Of a stretch of DNA of 64,000 nt, positions 35,370 through 47,600 are shown piece by piece. This DNA comes from Allacma fusca. Lineage: Eukaryota; Arthropoda; Collembola; Symphypleona; Sminthuridae. Position 1 is the stretch's first letter; each line of letters begins with the position of its first letter. A program made the translations under genes and the position numbers. Location of the stretch: positions 5,871,001 to 5,935,000 of the forward strand of contig OX359245.1 in assembly GCA_947179485.1 (NCBI GenBank), given 5' to 3'. Below the pieces are notes generated by a model that saw only the letters and a list, made by a program, of their open reading frames with translations, ran no database searches and had not been told where the DNA came from.

Positions 35370-35748
35370 TAGGGTGGCTTCAGTCCTCTAGTAAAATTGC
35401 CTTGTCCGTACGTTCGTAGGTTCGTGTGTCTTTCCGCAAGATATCTCAAAAACTATTGCACTGATTTCAATGAAATGTGATATGGACATTGCTTGTGTTA
35501 ACCGTAAGCCTGAATTCATATTAGGTTGAAATCGGCCCGATAGATTTCGAGAAAACAGTTCTTGAAATTTTGAACTTCAAGTCAAATGACAGTTATCTCC
35601 AAAACTACCAATTTCACTGAATTTGTTTGTGAATATTGCTTATGTAAATCATAATGGTTTTTTCTTTTGCGGTTGAAATCGTCGCGATAGTTTTTTGAAA
35701 AAACTCAAAATTCATCCTACTTTGACGGTGATAGCTGACGCCACCCTA
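35370..35748. mobile_element. candidate small inverted-repeat element
   Basis: Termini TAGGGTGGCTTCAG and CTGACGCCACCCTA match at 13 of 14 positions as inverted repeats 379 bp apart. No matching target duplication is evident. The interior has the phrase GATATCTCAAAAACTATTG and no frame. Confidence 0.4.
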
Positions 35749-36411
35749 CGCGAAGCCTTAAATTATCGCGTAGCGATGATTTTTCATGGTCGGCTTGTAG
35801 CTAGTGCAAATATTTGGATACCCTTGTCTTGAAGACCATTTCATAAGGATTACTGTTGACCTCATATCATTTTCCTAGGTCGAAAATTCCGTCAACAGGT
35901 TTGAAATGGTTTGTCAATTCCCTCAATCTTATAAATGTATCTTCTACTGGAGAACTGAGTAAGTACTTATTGTTGGTCTTACATCTTGGAATCTTAATGG
36001 CAAATTTGACGTTTTATACTTAAGCTATTGGAACGGGATGAATGCCCTTGTTCAGATTTCTGTTTCTTTTAGTTACATATTTTAATCCGTTCTGAATTGA
36101 ACATTCAGTGATTACAAAGTAATGATGCATGCCTTTTCGTTCTTACTTCTATCTTTTGCATTAAACGTTTTTAGACAGTAAAATGAAAAATTGTAAAAAG
36201 TAATTTTCCTTGGTTTAATATTTTCACAGTGTATCCCTTACAATGATTAATTGCCTCTACAGCAATTATGAACATACTTCGCAAAATCATTTGGAATTTT
36301 TTTGAAAAATATACGGTGACGTCAGTTCGAGCGTGGATAATCAAAAAGACATGAAAACCTAAACAGGATGTAATGCTTTGTTTGAAGTTTTTACAAATAG
36401 AGGGGCCCGCA

Positions 36412-36700
36412 ACAGTGGTCGTCACGGGTACAAAAAGTTTGTCCCCGTTCCCGTTTCTGTTCCCACTCAATGGGTACTCCCTTTAGGTGTTCCCGTACCC
36501 GGACCCGTTCCCGTTATGATGGGAACAGCATTTTAGGTACCCGTTCCCACGAATTTAATAAAAAGCCGTACCCAGACCCGTTCCTCTTCCCGTACCCAGA
36601 AACTAAGAATGTTCTGGACCCTGGATTCCGTTCCCACAGATGGTGTTCCCGGTCCTGTTCCCAGGTCCAAGTCGTATTATACTTACAATTAGTGCGGTAA
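36412..36700. repeat. GTTCCCG/GTACCCG-rich element end
   Basis: A segment starting CAGTGGTCGTCACGGGTAC and continuing with many CCCGTTCCCG words resembles one end of an hAT-like element with a subterminal array. A matching opposite end was not found. A short GGGAACGGG stretch near 37390 may be its remnant. Confidence 0.4.
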
Positions 36701-37609
36701 AAATTATTATCAGGATTTCTGTAACCACCAAACCCTTCGTTTTGCAGATAAAATCAGATAATATGCAGGGCGGCGAAATGCTCCCCCATAGCGAAACGTA
36801 ACGGCTTAATAACTGATTGTTTAATTCTTCAGAGATTATGTACCGAGTAGACCGAATATCAACACTTTAAAATGTCATACTGGGAAAGCATGCAAGAATG
36901 AATGGAGTATTGATGATGCTCTTCAAATAATAAAATTGCAAGTTGATGAGGGTTTCAAAATGGTGCTTAATATTTAAGATCAATTGCTGACCCAAAGATA
37001 ATTATTCAACATTTAAAATATATCTAAAAAATATAAGGCAGTGCCTACACGGATCAGTTTCCCTTTGTTAGCTTTATTTGAAAACAAAACATTAACTCGA
37101 GGAATCAATTTTTCAAGGGTAAAACTTGCAGTAAAATTATAAACTAATAATAGTAATTATTTTAATATTTATTAGATTAACTTTTGTATTCTAGAAAATA
37201 CCGCAATTGTTGAACCACGAGTTCTAACATTATTATCTTTAAGGCAAGGATATGTGTGAAGAAATTGCAGGAAAAAAGAATGGAATGGAATACGCAAATT
37301 CATTTGTCTACATAAATAAAGTCTTCCAAGATCAATTTTGAGTGCGCTTCTAGATGGTAAAAGTACCCACTCGATCCAGGGCACAACAGGTATGGGAACG
37401 GGACAATGCGTAAACTGTACTATTCAATCCAATTTAACAAGAAAATTTTGACAGAGGTCAATGAAAATGTTTGTATTTGTTCCCTGATGTTTTACCCACA
37501 CGCTGACCAAATTTCTACTCTCTGAGTTCAGCAGGTAGACCCCAAGAAATTCAAGAAGAGGTCAAGTCCGAGTCATTTCCAATGCAAGTTGCATGTTTAC
37601 AATGCTAAC

Positions 37610-37760
37610 AAGTAACCCTCGCCCCATGCCCACTCGGGATCGAAATGAAATTTTGTGGGAGCTTAGGTACCTCGCCCGATGTCCCAGCGAGACCAAGCGT
37701 TTGGGCCATATCGCCCTGGTTTGCGCGGGAAATCGCGCAGACGTTTTAAATTCTAATTAT
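37610..37760. repeat. GC-richer dispersed repeat, also near 24090-24240
   Basis: About 150 bases (ATGAAATTTTGTGGGAGCTT through GACCAAGCGTTTGGGCCATA to CGCGCAGACG) recur in diverged form at 24110-24240. This copy is more GC-rich. Function unknown. It may be part of the same old array. Confidence 0.45.
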
Positions 37761-39705
37761 TAATAACGAAGTTTCTCCTGGTTCCGATGTGGGGGTACAC
37801 ATCACATGTAAATGAACGAAAATATTACATATAAAACAAAAATCTAGGTACCTTCAATGGCAATGAAGATTTTTGACTGATTGAGAACAAAAACGTCCCT
37901 GTAAAAATTCTTCAAAGATTAACGAAATTTGTCTGTTGTCGACCGAATTTGAGACAAATACGGGAATTCTAGTAGTAGCTCATCTGCCCATTGAAGACTT
38001 TTCTTCTGCCCGAACAGTTAATGGCGTCAAATAATTAGGGCGATAATTTCGTGTGTTTAAAATTCTTGACGGGACGCTTTTATAGATACAAATTTTATGC
38101 ACACATCTATAGCGCTCCTGGGATTTCAGCTGCAGTAGATTAACGTGTTGCGCTGGATGGCGTTACTACACATATGTACATATATGTTGTCCCTCCAGAG
38201 TGGATATTTGAGACAAAATGAGCTCTAAAGTCTCCTTTATGCTCGTCACGTCCTTTCTGATCTCATTTACAGTTATTTAACTTTCTTTTGAAACAACTTT
38301 TGTAGACCCTGAGTACTAAAATCAATTTTGTTTTCCAGGCGATGTCTAATTACTATATTCCTTATTTTAACTCCAAACCGATCTTTACAGCAAAAAGAAA
38401 AAAAAGCCCGTATATAAACTCAAGCCATGTCTGAACCATTTTCATATTGTGTCAAAAAAGACTAAACTCAATTACCTCACGGGTTCGGCATTTTCTTGAG
38501 GTTGCTGAAATTGTTATTATTGATATTTGAATCCCATAATTGGGAAGACTTAATTTATGCCGTGTGTTGATTTTGATTCTTCCTTTTCTATGTCTATTTT
38601 GTACATTTGATAAAGCTGAATAGAGCTACAGGGAAGAAATTGCAGTCAGTCGGCTGTGGGCTTTAAAGTGTCACTGAGATCTCTGCTTTTGGAGTTAAAG
38701 ATGAGGAAAAACCTTTTTTGCGTCCAGCTCATTTCACGTCTCAATTGTAACTGCCAGGGGTTTTGCTAAATAATTCCTTTTTTAGAATTGAGATATTTAT
38801 TACAAGACCTTAGGAAGATATTTTAAGAACAAGAAAGAATATTTAAAAAAAAGACTATAGTGCAGTTGTGTTTTAGTTAAAGTCCTTGTATCATCCCAAG
38901 ATAATTTCCTGGACTTATTTTTCTTTAATTGCCGGAACATTAGTACTCTCATGAAAAAACCTGCTGGGCGTTAATTAAATTTTGAATCCCCTACTGCTAT
39001 GACGAAATTACTCGGAATTTAATATTGCATGTGGTGAATTGGCACGAAAAATAGCGGGTGTAACGTGGAAACTCACATATTTTTTGAATCCTCTATTATC
39101 AAATAATCGTCAATGAATTTGCATTCAGAAGAGAAACAATTCCTTCCAGTAGCCCATATTATAGCTCCTTATCGAGTTCGAGTATACCGGCGAGTATCGA
39201 GTACGAGTTCGAGTCGAGTACGGTCAAATTTTTGTGAATACTCGATACTTGAAATGGGTTTCGAGTACGGGTAACGATTTTTCACATACTTACACGAGTA
39301 CGAGTATCAAACGAGTACGAGTCCAATAAAAATACTCGGGGGGGTTATCGAGTTCGAGTTCGAGTACCACATGCTCAATATACGAGTACGCGTACACGTG
39401 CACACAAGTGTTGCAAACTTTTGAATTTCCAGTAAAGAGACGAAGGCGCTAATATGAAATTATCACAAAAAATCGTTGTATCCACCAGTCACGACTCTCT
39501 CAGGTTTCAAAGTATAATCTCTCTCCATTTAGTACATTACTATTAAAGTTAAAACAATTAGTTAATTAAAAATCACTGTTCAATTGTGGTCTTGTTATTA
39601 TTAAATACTCGAGTATGAAGACTCGAGTCACGGCACGAGTACGAGTACGGGATATCGGTATTTACAGTTCCGTACTCGCGAGTATGAAACAAGTTCGGGT
39701 TCTGG

Positions 39706-40096
39706 GGGGTTATTCTCGAAAGACTTACGATCGTAACTTCAGTCGCAACTCTCGAGTTACGATAGTTGGGATTCTAAAAACATTTTGAAAATCGCAAGTT
39801 CTCAGAAAATCGCAAAAGTTGTCGTAACTTTACGACAACTAAATAGCAGTCGTAGGAACTTACGATCAAGCATTCTTTATATGGCGGGGTTCATTTGAAA
39901 CCCCCTCCACACCAATCCACACCCCTCCACACCCCCTCTACGTGGAGGCGTAGTAGTATAAAAAGTAGGGCTTTAGGGTTTTTTTCATTTTCACTCATAT
40001 ACCAATATAAAAGTGGAGTCTGGGATATAGGTATATCTCGAAGAAATATATGTGCATACGCACTACATTACAGGCTACCATTAATGAACCCTTCCA
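39706..40096. repeat. left terminal inverted repeat of the Maverick
   Basis: The outer 180 bases start GGGGGGTTATTCTCGAA and contain CTTACGA/TCGTAAC words, only loosely matching the right end. A short CCCCTCCAC stretch (39899-39945) precedes 145 bases (39952-40096) that match the right arm perfectly in inverted orientation. Confidence 0.75.
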
Positions 40097-42909
40097 GAGA
40101 AATAAAGGGAGAAATAGAGAGAGAGAGAGAAATCCTATTTTATGCCAAGTTGAATTTTGTGAATGTTTTGACGTTCGCAATAGGACTCTCCTGTCGAGTC
40201 GAAGGGTGCTGCCTTCATCTCCCTTTCCCGTGATTAATGATCGTCTTCATGTGTGACTCTCGCCATTTGAGTGCTACTAATCCTTCATTCAACAGCCTCT
40301 GACTTTCTGCTCCTCCAACTCATTGAATATTATTGCTCATTCATAAGTTTGTCCTCGTGGGTACATCAACCATGATTTGAGTTTGCATCTCACTTCCTAT
40401 CCATCCTAATATGACCATTGTACTTCTACAGCTATCCATCCACGTCTCCCCTCTTTCTTCTCAACATGTTCTCTTTCTCTCTCACAGGCGATCGGGACAT
40501 TGGAGCTGGATCTCTCTTTCCACCATTATCTCTCCGTCTAACAGGATTATTGTTACAATAACTGTGCACGGATGTAAGTATGTAACGATGCTGTCATCAA
40601 ATGAGTCTCTTTAGTATCTACCCCAATTTAAAATTTAACTAAAATAGAAGTCACTGTGTGAAATGAAACTGATAATGATAAACTGAATTAAAAACACGAG
40701 AACTCATAGAGACTTACTAATATATTGTTATGTCTACCCATGAGTTTTTAAAATTTAACATGGCTAGACATAATATTAATAAATCTCGTATTTCCGTAAA
40801 CCGATGCTTGGTCCTACATTCATCACTCATTAAATACGGCTTGAAAGTGCGTTTTCATCATTTTTGAAGTCTGCATAAAAAAGGAATCACTGCCTAGAAC
40901 TCACTGACAGAGAGTAATACGAGAGAGATGAATAGGGGAAGAAATGTCTATGTACATATAATATGTACTTTTGAATATCAACACTCATAAAATACTATTG
41001 AAATGGGAAATCGTCCTAATGCATTTTTATACTCCATTATTTCCTAGCTTTAGAAGGAGGTTTAATGATTAATTATTTTATATCTTTTTGTTTTGATTCC
41101 TCTTTGAATATTTTGTCGTTATGTGGGGATCTCAGCTTTGTATTATGCATGTATCCTGAATTCAGTACATCGGATTGTGAGTGCAATCATATAGTTACAT
41201 AGTAGCGCCATGTGATATCTACCAAAAAGCTCCAAAGATTTTTGCTAAGGAAGCAGTTATTTTCCTCCACAGTAAGTCACGTATGTATGTAAATACTATT
41301 CTTTGCTATGCTTTAATTTACAATATTCAAAGATGTACCATTTCTCAATTATAAATTTTTCTTCTGTCCTGATGCAATAGGAAATAATATACACGGGTAT
41401 ATGAGCATTTGTCAGCCAAATCTCATCACCATACCACATGACTAATCTAATGAATTAAAAACCATCATGACATTGATTTTGAATTCCCTTTGTATCATTT
41501 GATTAATAGTAGAAAATCGATATATCATTTTGGATCAATGATACGGTTTATAACGTCTAGGATACTATAAAAGTCATTAATTATTCAATAAGTACGTATG
41601 TACATTAATAAATAATAATTTTCTCGAATGTTATAATGCACGGTCTACGTTCCGTCATTAGAAATGCAAGGACTTGAATTTTTATTGTACTTTGAATGCA
41701 TACACACGTGCAATATGACTGGACGGTAAACCAAAGGAACTGTGTAGGATACAAAGTTGGAGTAATCTTTTAAGTAACAACGAGATGATTGAATAGAGGA
41801 TGGGTGCTATATAATGGATCCGCCAGTTCGTAATAACAAATTGTGGTGCTAACTTGTCTCCCGTTCTTTGTACAGCTCTTAAACACTCGTTCAGGACTCT
41901 GAGAAGAAATCTTATACTCATTTACTGAAAAAATCCAAAATTATCGCGAATAGGTATCTACATGTAGAGAAATGTAGGAACGTCTCTTGGGTTTCTCTCC
42001 TATCGGGTTGTTTTAATTCTAGTATCGGGCTTGCAAGCGTGCAGCTTTAAATAATCTGAAATAATTTTTTAAGCCCGATTTGTAAATTAAATACATTTAG
42101 TTCAGACATTGTGCTTGAGTGAACATTTTTGACGAATATTGAGTTTCCCTATTAGGGTGTGTGTCATATTGTAAAAAGTGATTTTACGCCATACAAGGTT
42201 TTTTTACGGGTTTTCAATCATTTTATTATTTTTGTAGATTTTTTCCATGCTATACAAATATAATGGAATAAATGAGAGTAAAATAATTACATTGGTTAAA
42301 TTTTGGTAGTGCTATATTAATATAATGGAAGTATTGGAAGTTAAAAATTTACATTGTTCAAATATTTATTATTTAAGGCTATATTAATGAATAATTGAAA
42401 GTAAAAAATATTTTTTAGATTTTTGTGGTGCTATACAAATATTAATGAATAATTGAAAGTAAAAAATATTTTTTAGATTTTTGTGGTGCTATACAAATAT
42501 TAATGAATAATTGAAAGTAAAAAATATTTTTTAGATTTTTGGGGTGCTATACAAATATTAACGAATAATTGAAAGTAAAAAAATATTTTGTTTTGTTTTT
42601 GTGGTGCTTTACAAATATTAATGAAGAATTGAAAGTAAAAAAATAAATTTCTGGAGTTTTGGAATACTATACAAATATAATGGAAGTATTGAAAGTAAAA
42701 AGAATTAATGTTTTGGATTTTTGGAGTGCTATACAAATATTAAACCGAAAAAAAGAATATGTAACGTGAACTCGTTATTATCAATAAAGTTTTTTCCCGT
42801 ATTAAAAATTTATAATACTAAATATCTAATCCGTTTTTTTTTTCAACTGCAATAATTTTTATCAGATAATCATAACCAACACCACCATTGCAAAATTGAT
42901 TGCTTGATT
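40097..42909. other. non-coding left part of the Maverick
   Basis: 2.8 kb with no convincing frame, unusual for an element that packs its genes tightly elsewhere. The right portion holds a tandem array (42230-42745). A decayed gene could hide here, but I cannot identify one. Confidence 0.5.
42230..42745. repeat. tandem repeat, about 60-bp unit
   Basis: Around eight units built on TTGTGGTGCTATACAAATAT followed by TAATGAATAATTG and a T-rich run. The central units are nearly identical and the outer ones diverged. Confidence 0.85.
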
Positions 42910-43874
42910 TCAATTGTCTTTTGTGGAAAGCAAGACAGACTCAATGTACAAATTTTCCAGACCAGCTAAAAATTGTTTCAGCACGGCCAAACTCATACTG
43001 ATTGTAGGTCCAATCCAAAATGATCCATAATCCTTTTCTGTGAATCGCTCCTTTAAAAATACGACGTAATAATTTTGTTCAGCACTTAATTCGGGTCGTA
43101 CTCGAATCTTTTTGGATGGACTAATAAACGTAACCTCTGGGCTCCAAAACTGTCGATTTTTCCTTCCAAGTAGGGCTAAATGCGGAAAATCCCGAAGTGC
43201 CCTAATCATAACAGTTGGAAAAATAGCATAGTTATAAAAAACAATTTCTACTTTATTAGTAATTATTTTTTAAAACGTAGTGTGATGGGTACCTTATAAG
43301 CTTTCCCTTCGGAGTTTCGAGAATTTCTTTGCGAATTCTACGCAAATACTTGATCATGGTAGGACAATCCCCAATTGGAAATGATATACGGCTTTGAGCG
43401 TACTTACGTCCGTTGTCTTTTATTACGTGAATAAAAAAACCTTGACAAGAGAAAAAAAAGTAACCTTAACAGAAACATCGATTACCCGTTATTATGAAAA
43501 TTTGTTGACTATGTTTTACCGATCTCGGTGCTATAACTCAGGCGGAGTTTCATACGACCAATAACTTTGACATTTGGTCCGGTAAAAAATGCATCACTCC
43601 GCGGGTCATTGTTACCAAATTTTTCAGAGTCGACTTCAATTTCAGGCGTCACTTCAGTTTTATGGCGAAGCACGTCTAGAAGATCCGTGTCAAATCCATA
43701 CTGGAGAAGTAAGTTTTCAGTTTCGGAGCTAAGTTTTTCGTTCGAATTTATGGATTTTTTGAGAAACTCGACAGCACTGGATTTTTTATTTTCGTCGGAT
43801 TGTTGAGATTCAGTGGGGAGATCAAGAAGAAGATTCTCAGACCCATTGCTACTTTCATATTGTAGATCTTCCAT
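42910..43874 (-). CDS. spliced orphan Maverick gene, 264 aa
   Basis: Three exons on the minus strand: 43874-43520, 43440-43293 and 43201-42910. Introns begin GT and end AG (43519-43441 and 43292-43202), and the exons total 795 bases, exactly 265 codons with the stop. The start chosen is the ATG at 43874, because the longer frame upstream has no ATG. The N-terminal 110 residues are acidic and Ser-rich. The rest looks folded, with a basic helix (YLRRIRKEI) and hydrophobic strands. No adenain, kinase or membrane motif is visible and I do not recognise the family. It is divergent from polB across an 790-base intergenic region. Confidence 0.75.
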
Positions 43875-43910
43875 TGTGGATGTGGTTAAATCTATCGCTT
43901 TACTGGCGGT

Positions 43911-43917
43911 ATTTATA
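43911..43917 (-). promoter_or_regulatory. TATA box of the orphan gene
   Basis: TATAAAT on the minus strand, 37 bases upstream of the ATG at 43874, leaving room for a very short 5' leader. Confidence 0.55.
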
Positions 43918-44554
43918 CCGATTGCAATCACGATTTCATTTTAATTTCCCAATACACTTTCTTTAAATTACATATTTATGTTTTTTCTTAATTAAGTTTC
44001 AAATTAATGTACATTTGGTATAAATTGTATTGAGTCTCGTGTTGTAAATGATTAATTTGTACTTGTCAAACGTTATTATTTAATCTATGCAGTCTTTAGT
44101 GTTGAGGTTGGAATATTCAGTAGTAATTTCTATTATACAGGTTTGTATTATTCCTTTATACGTTGTCTGCAATTAGTACTACTGCGGAATTCATAAAAGC
44201 ATTTTTGTGAAAATTCATGAACTCAATTTACTCGTGTCTAGTTCAAATAGGCAAACCATGAGCTTACACTCACTGCTCATTACGTTTTTGCATTAATTAA
44301 TCATAAATAGTTACTTATGACTACCTTTTTATGACAAGACGTTAGCCATTGTACCACTTTTTTTTGTCAATACTAGTGTAAGCTTTGTACACTTTGTTTA
44401 ACAACACGACAGCATTGCATTGATCCCCAAATCATAAATCATGCCTTGAATAATAATATCTTGAATATATTCAACTTAAGTTTTTTCAAGGATGAAAAGG
44501 ATGGAAACCTCGATCTGTATTATTAAAGTCGCATATTACGAAGGATTCTCAGCG
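43918..44554. other. divergent intergenic region
   Basis: AT-rich, no frame. It separates the orphan gene (minus) from polB (plus) and carries a TATA box towards each side. Confidence 0.5.
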
Positions 44555-44588
44555 TATAAAAGCTAAACTAATTCTAACAAAATCAGTC
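44555..44588 (+). promoter_or_regulatory. TATA plus initiator of polB
   Basis: TATAAAAG at 44555-44562 and TCAGTC at 44583-44588, 28 bases apart: the spacing and initiator sequence typical of arthropod core promoters. The ATG of polB follows about 80 bases later. Confidence 0.75.
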
Positions 44589-44664
44589 AGTTCACTTCCA
44601 AGCTCAATTTTAGCGAGATATTACTCTCGCTAAAAGCTTACGCTGCCGCTCTGTCCTTAAAAAT

Positions 44665-47600
44665 ATGTCGAAGAGAAACAAACGTTCACATCTCTCATCC
44701 GAAACAAATCAGTTCCCCTTGCAAAAACATTTTAAGTGTGATTTTCCAAAGTGTCCAACAAGTTTTAATTTCAGAAAGCAGAGGAATAACCACATTCAAG
44801 AGATACATAAGTGTTTTGACTGCGGGGGCGTGTTCGAAGAATTATCCATACACCAGTGTCCCACAAAAGGACAGAAACTATTTGAATTTGGGCCTAAACG
44901 AGGTAGGATTAAAAATAATATATTTCTACCATTTTATTCAGCTCATAAGGGTTGCATAAATATTTACAAGCACACTACGGATTCCAAGCAGTTTAATACA
45001 CTAGAAAGTTATTTTGACTTCATTTATAATGATTTAAAACTTTTGCTTTTTGATCTTCTAAATGTTTACAAAGGGTTTAAAAGTATACTAAAATGTAAGG
45101 TAGAACTTATAGACTTAAAAACTAGCGATATTATTACCACTTATTTAGGTCATCCATACGTTATTATTTTAAATAACTCGGATATTGAAACATTCCCATA
45201 TTATTCGGCAGCTGTAATATTAGAAGTTTTATCAAAATTTAATGAAAAAGGATCTGGTTACTCTTTCAAAGACATTTTATTTTCCGAAGTATATGCCGGA
45301 TATTACGAACCACTCAAAGGGTCTGGTACGGGTAATAAATTACCGCATTCTATAAAGCATAAGCGAGGATGTATTAATATTGTCAATGAAGGAGATGAAT
45401 GTTTTGTGTATGCTGTAGCTTGTTCCCTTTTTCATGAAAATGTTGTAAAGAAAGATAAAAAAATTTTGAAGTCATACTCTAAGTTTGTAAGAGAGTTTAA
45501 TATTGATATGCTACGATTCCCCGTTTCAATAGACCAGATACCGCTGTTCGAAAAATCTAATCAAATTTCAGTTTCAGTTTTTGAACTAAATGGGAGTCAG
45601 ATTTTCCCGGTTTTACTTACTAAATTCTCATTTGTCAAGCACGCTTTATTACTTTTAATGCAGAATGGCAAACATTTTCATTATCTAGCGATCACAAATT
45701 TCAGTCAGCTAATTAGAGGTACAGGAAAAAATAAATCACTTGTATGCCCTTCCTGCTTCATTCGTTTTAAGTCTAATTTAGAACTTAAAAATCATCTAAT
45801 AAGTTTGCATGTTTCGAAATCTTCAATTTTAACTTTTCCCAAAGAGAAGTATTTTAAATTTAACAAATTCGATCATCTCTTGAGGCATGATTACGTAATA
45901 TTCTTTGACACGGAAAGTTTAACGGTGCCAATAACTACAAGCGATTATTATGAAGCCAGATATAAGACAAGAAGTGAGGGAATGTTGGGTAGCGACGTAA
46001 AAAGGAAAAACATTGCAATTGCAAACAATAAGACGAGATTTAAATCTCAACTTAAAATCTGCGGATATTGCGCAATTATGCTTGACAGCGACAATAAATT
46101 AGTACAGTCGGAAACGTATTACGGTGTTGATGCAGGAAAACTATTAATTAAATGTTTGCTAAGTATGGCTGACTTTGCTTTATTAAAAATTAAACAATCA
46201 AAAAAAATTGAACGTCTCACAGCTGAACAGCTGAGTGAATTTCGGAAATGTGGAATTTGCAAATTATGTAACCAGATTATGACACCCGAAGATATGTCTA
46301 CTGCACATATGCATCATTTACACGGGACATCTAAAGCAATAGGATATGTTCACTTCAAATGTAACCTATTAGCCAGAAGACCTACATTTGTACCATGTTT
46401 AGCACACTATTCAAGTAGACATGATTTTGTCCACTTAATAAAAAACTTAGATTCTGAAACCGTTAAATCAATTTCTGTAGTTCCAAAGACAAGCGAAACA
46501 TTTTTGGGGTTTGTGTTGGGTAAAAAGCTAAAATTAATGGATTCGTACCATTTTTTATCATCTAGTTTAGAAAAACTTGTGAAATCATTGAGGGAAAACG
46601 GCACAGTTCTTGATTTACGTAAAAGATTCGGTCTAGTCAACGACTTTCTCCCTTGTCTTGACGATGAGCAGTTTGAATTAATTACAAACAAAATGCCATT
46701 TTGCTACGATTTTTTAAATTCTTTTAATGTGTTTGATCCAGATGTTGGTCTTCCATCAATTGAATATTTTAACAATTCATTAAAAAATGAAGTTTGTACT
46801 GACAAGGACTACGCCATAGCGAAGAAAATATACGAAAAGTTTCAGTGTAAAAATTTTCTTGACTTTGCTAAATTGTACGTTCAAATTGATACGTTGTTGC
46901 TCGCTTGTTGTTTTACAGCATATCGCGATAACATGATCAAAGAAGTTAAACTTGATCCTCTTCATTCGTTTAGCCTCGCGAGCTACGCATGGAATTCGGC
47001 CATGTATACCATAGAAGAAAAAATAGAGTATTTAAAAGATGCGAAAACAATAAATTTATTCGAAAGTCTTGTAAAAGGTGGAATATGTTATGTAAGAACA
47101 AGATTTGAGGAAGCTAACCATCCGCGTTGTAGTAACTTTGATGGATCTAAGCCAAGTAAATGGCTTGCCTGCATGGATGTTAATGGTCTTTACTCCATGT
47201 GTCTTAAGCAGTATTTTCCAGTTCGGGACTTTAAATGGCAATCTGAGCACGAGAGAGAAACTACAGTAAAAATGTTTAGTGGAGAATCCCTCAAAACGTT
47301 TGAAATTCACGGTCAGCATGACAAAGGTTACGTTTTAATATGCGACTTAGAAATACCTGAAGAGATTCATAATTATTATGATGAATTACCTTTATTGTCG
47401 GAAAAAACTTCAGTAGAATTTGACGAATTTTCTACGTATCAAAAGGATTTAGCTCATGGATCAAATGTAAGACCTGCAACATTGACGGCAGAGAAATTGC
47501 TGCTGACGCATCATCCAAAATATTACTATCCCATTTATTACAGAAACTTAATATTTGTACTTCGCAAAGGCGTTATTCTCAAAAAGTGTCATGAAGTTCT

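Larger units (their letters stand above)
30652..39151. other. non-coding, repeat-derived
   Basis: About 8.5 kb without a recognisable gene. It contains further modules of the direct-repeat array (31229-34600), fragments of GTACCTG-rich and GTTCCCG-rich elements, a candidate small inverted-repeat element (35370-35748) and a GC-richer repeated segment (37610-37760). Frames of 60-100 codons do not resemble known proteins. Confidence 0.5.

Noticed and set aside
36171..36700. 99- and 76-codon frames around 36170-36700
   Set aside because: They run across a GTTCCCG-rich element end and have no coding support.
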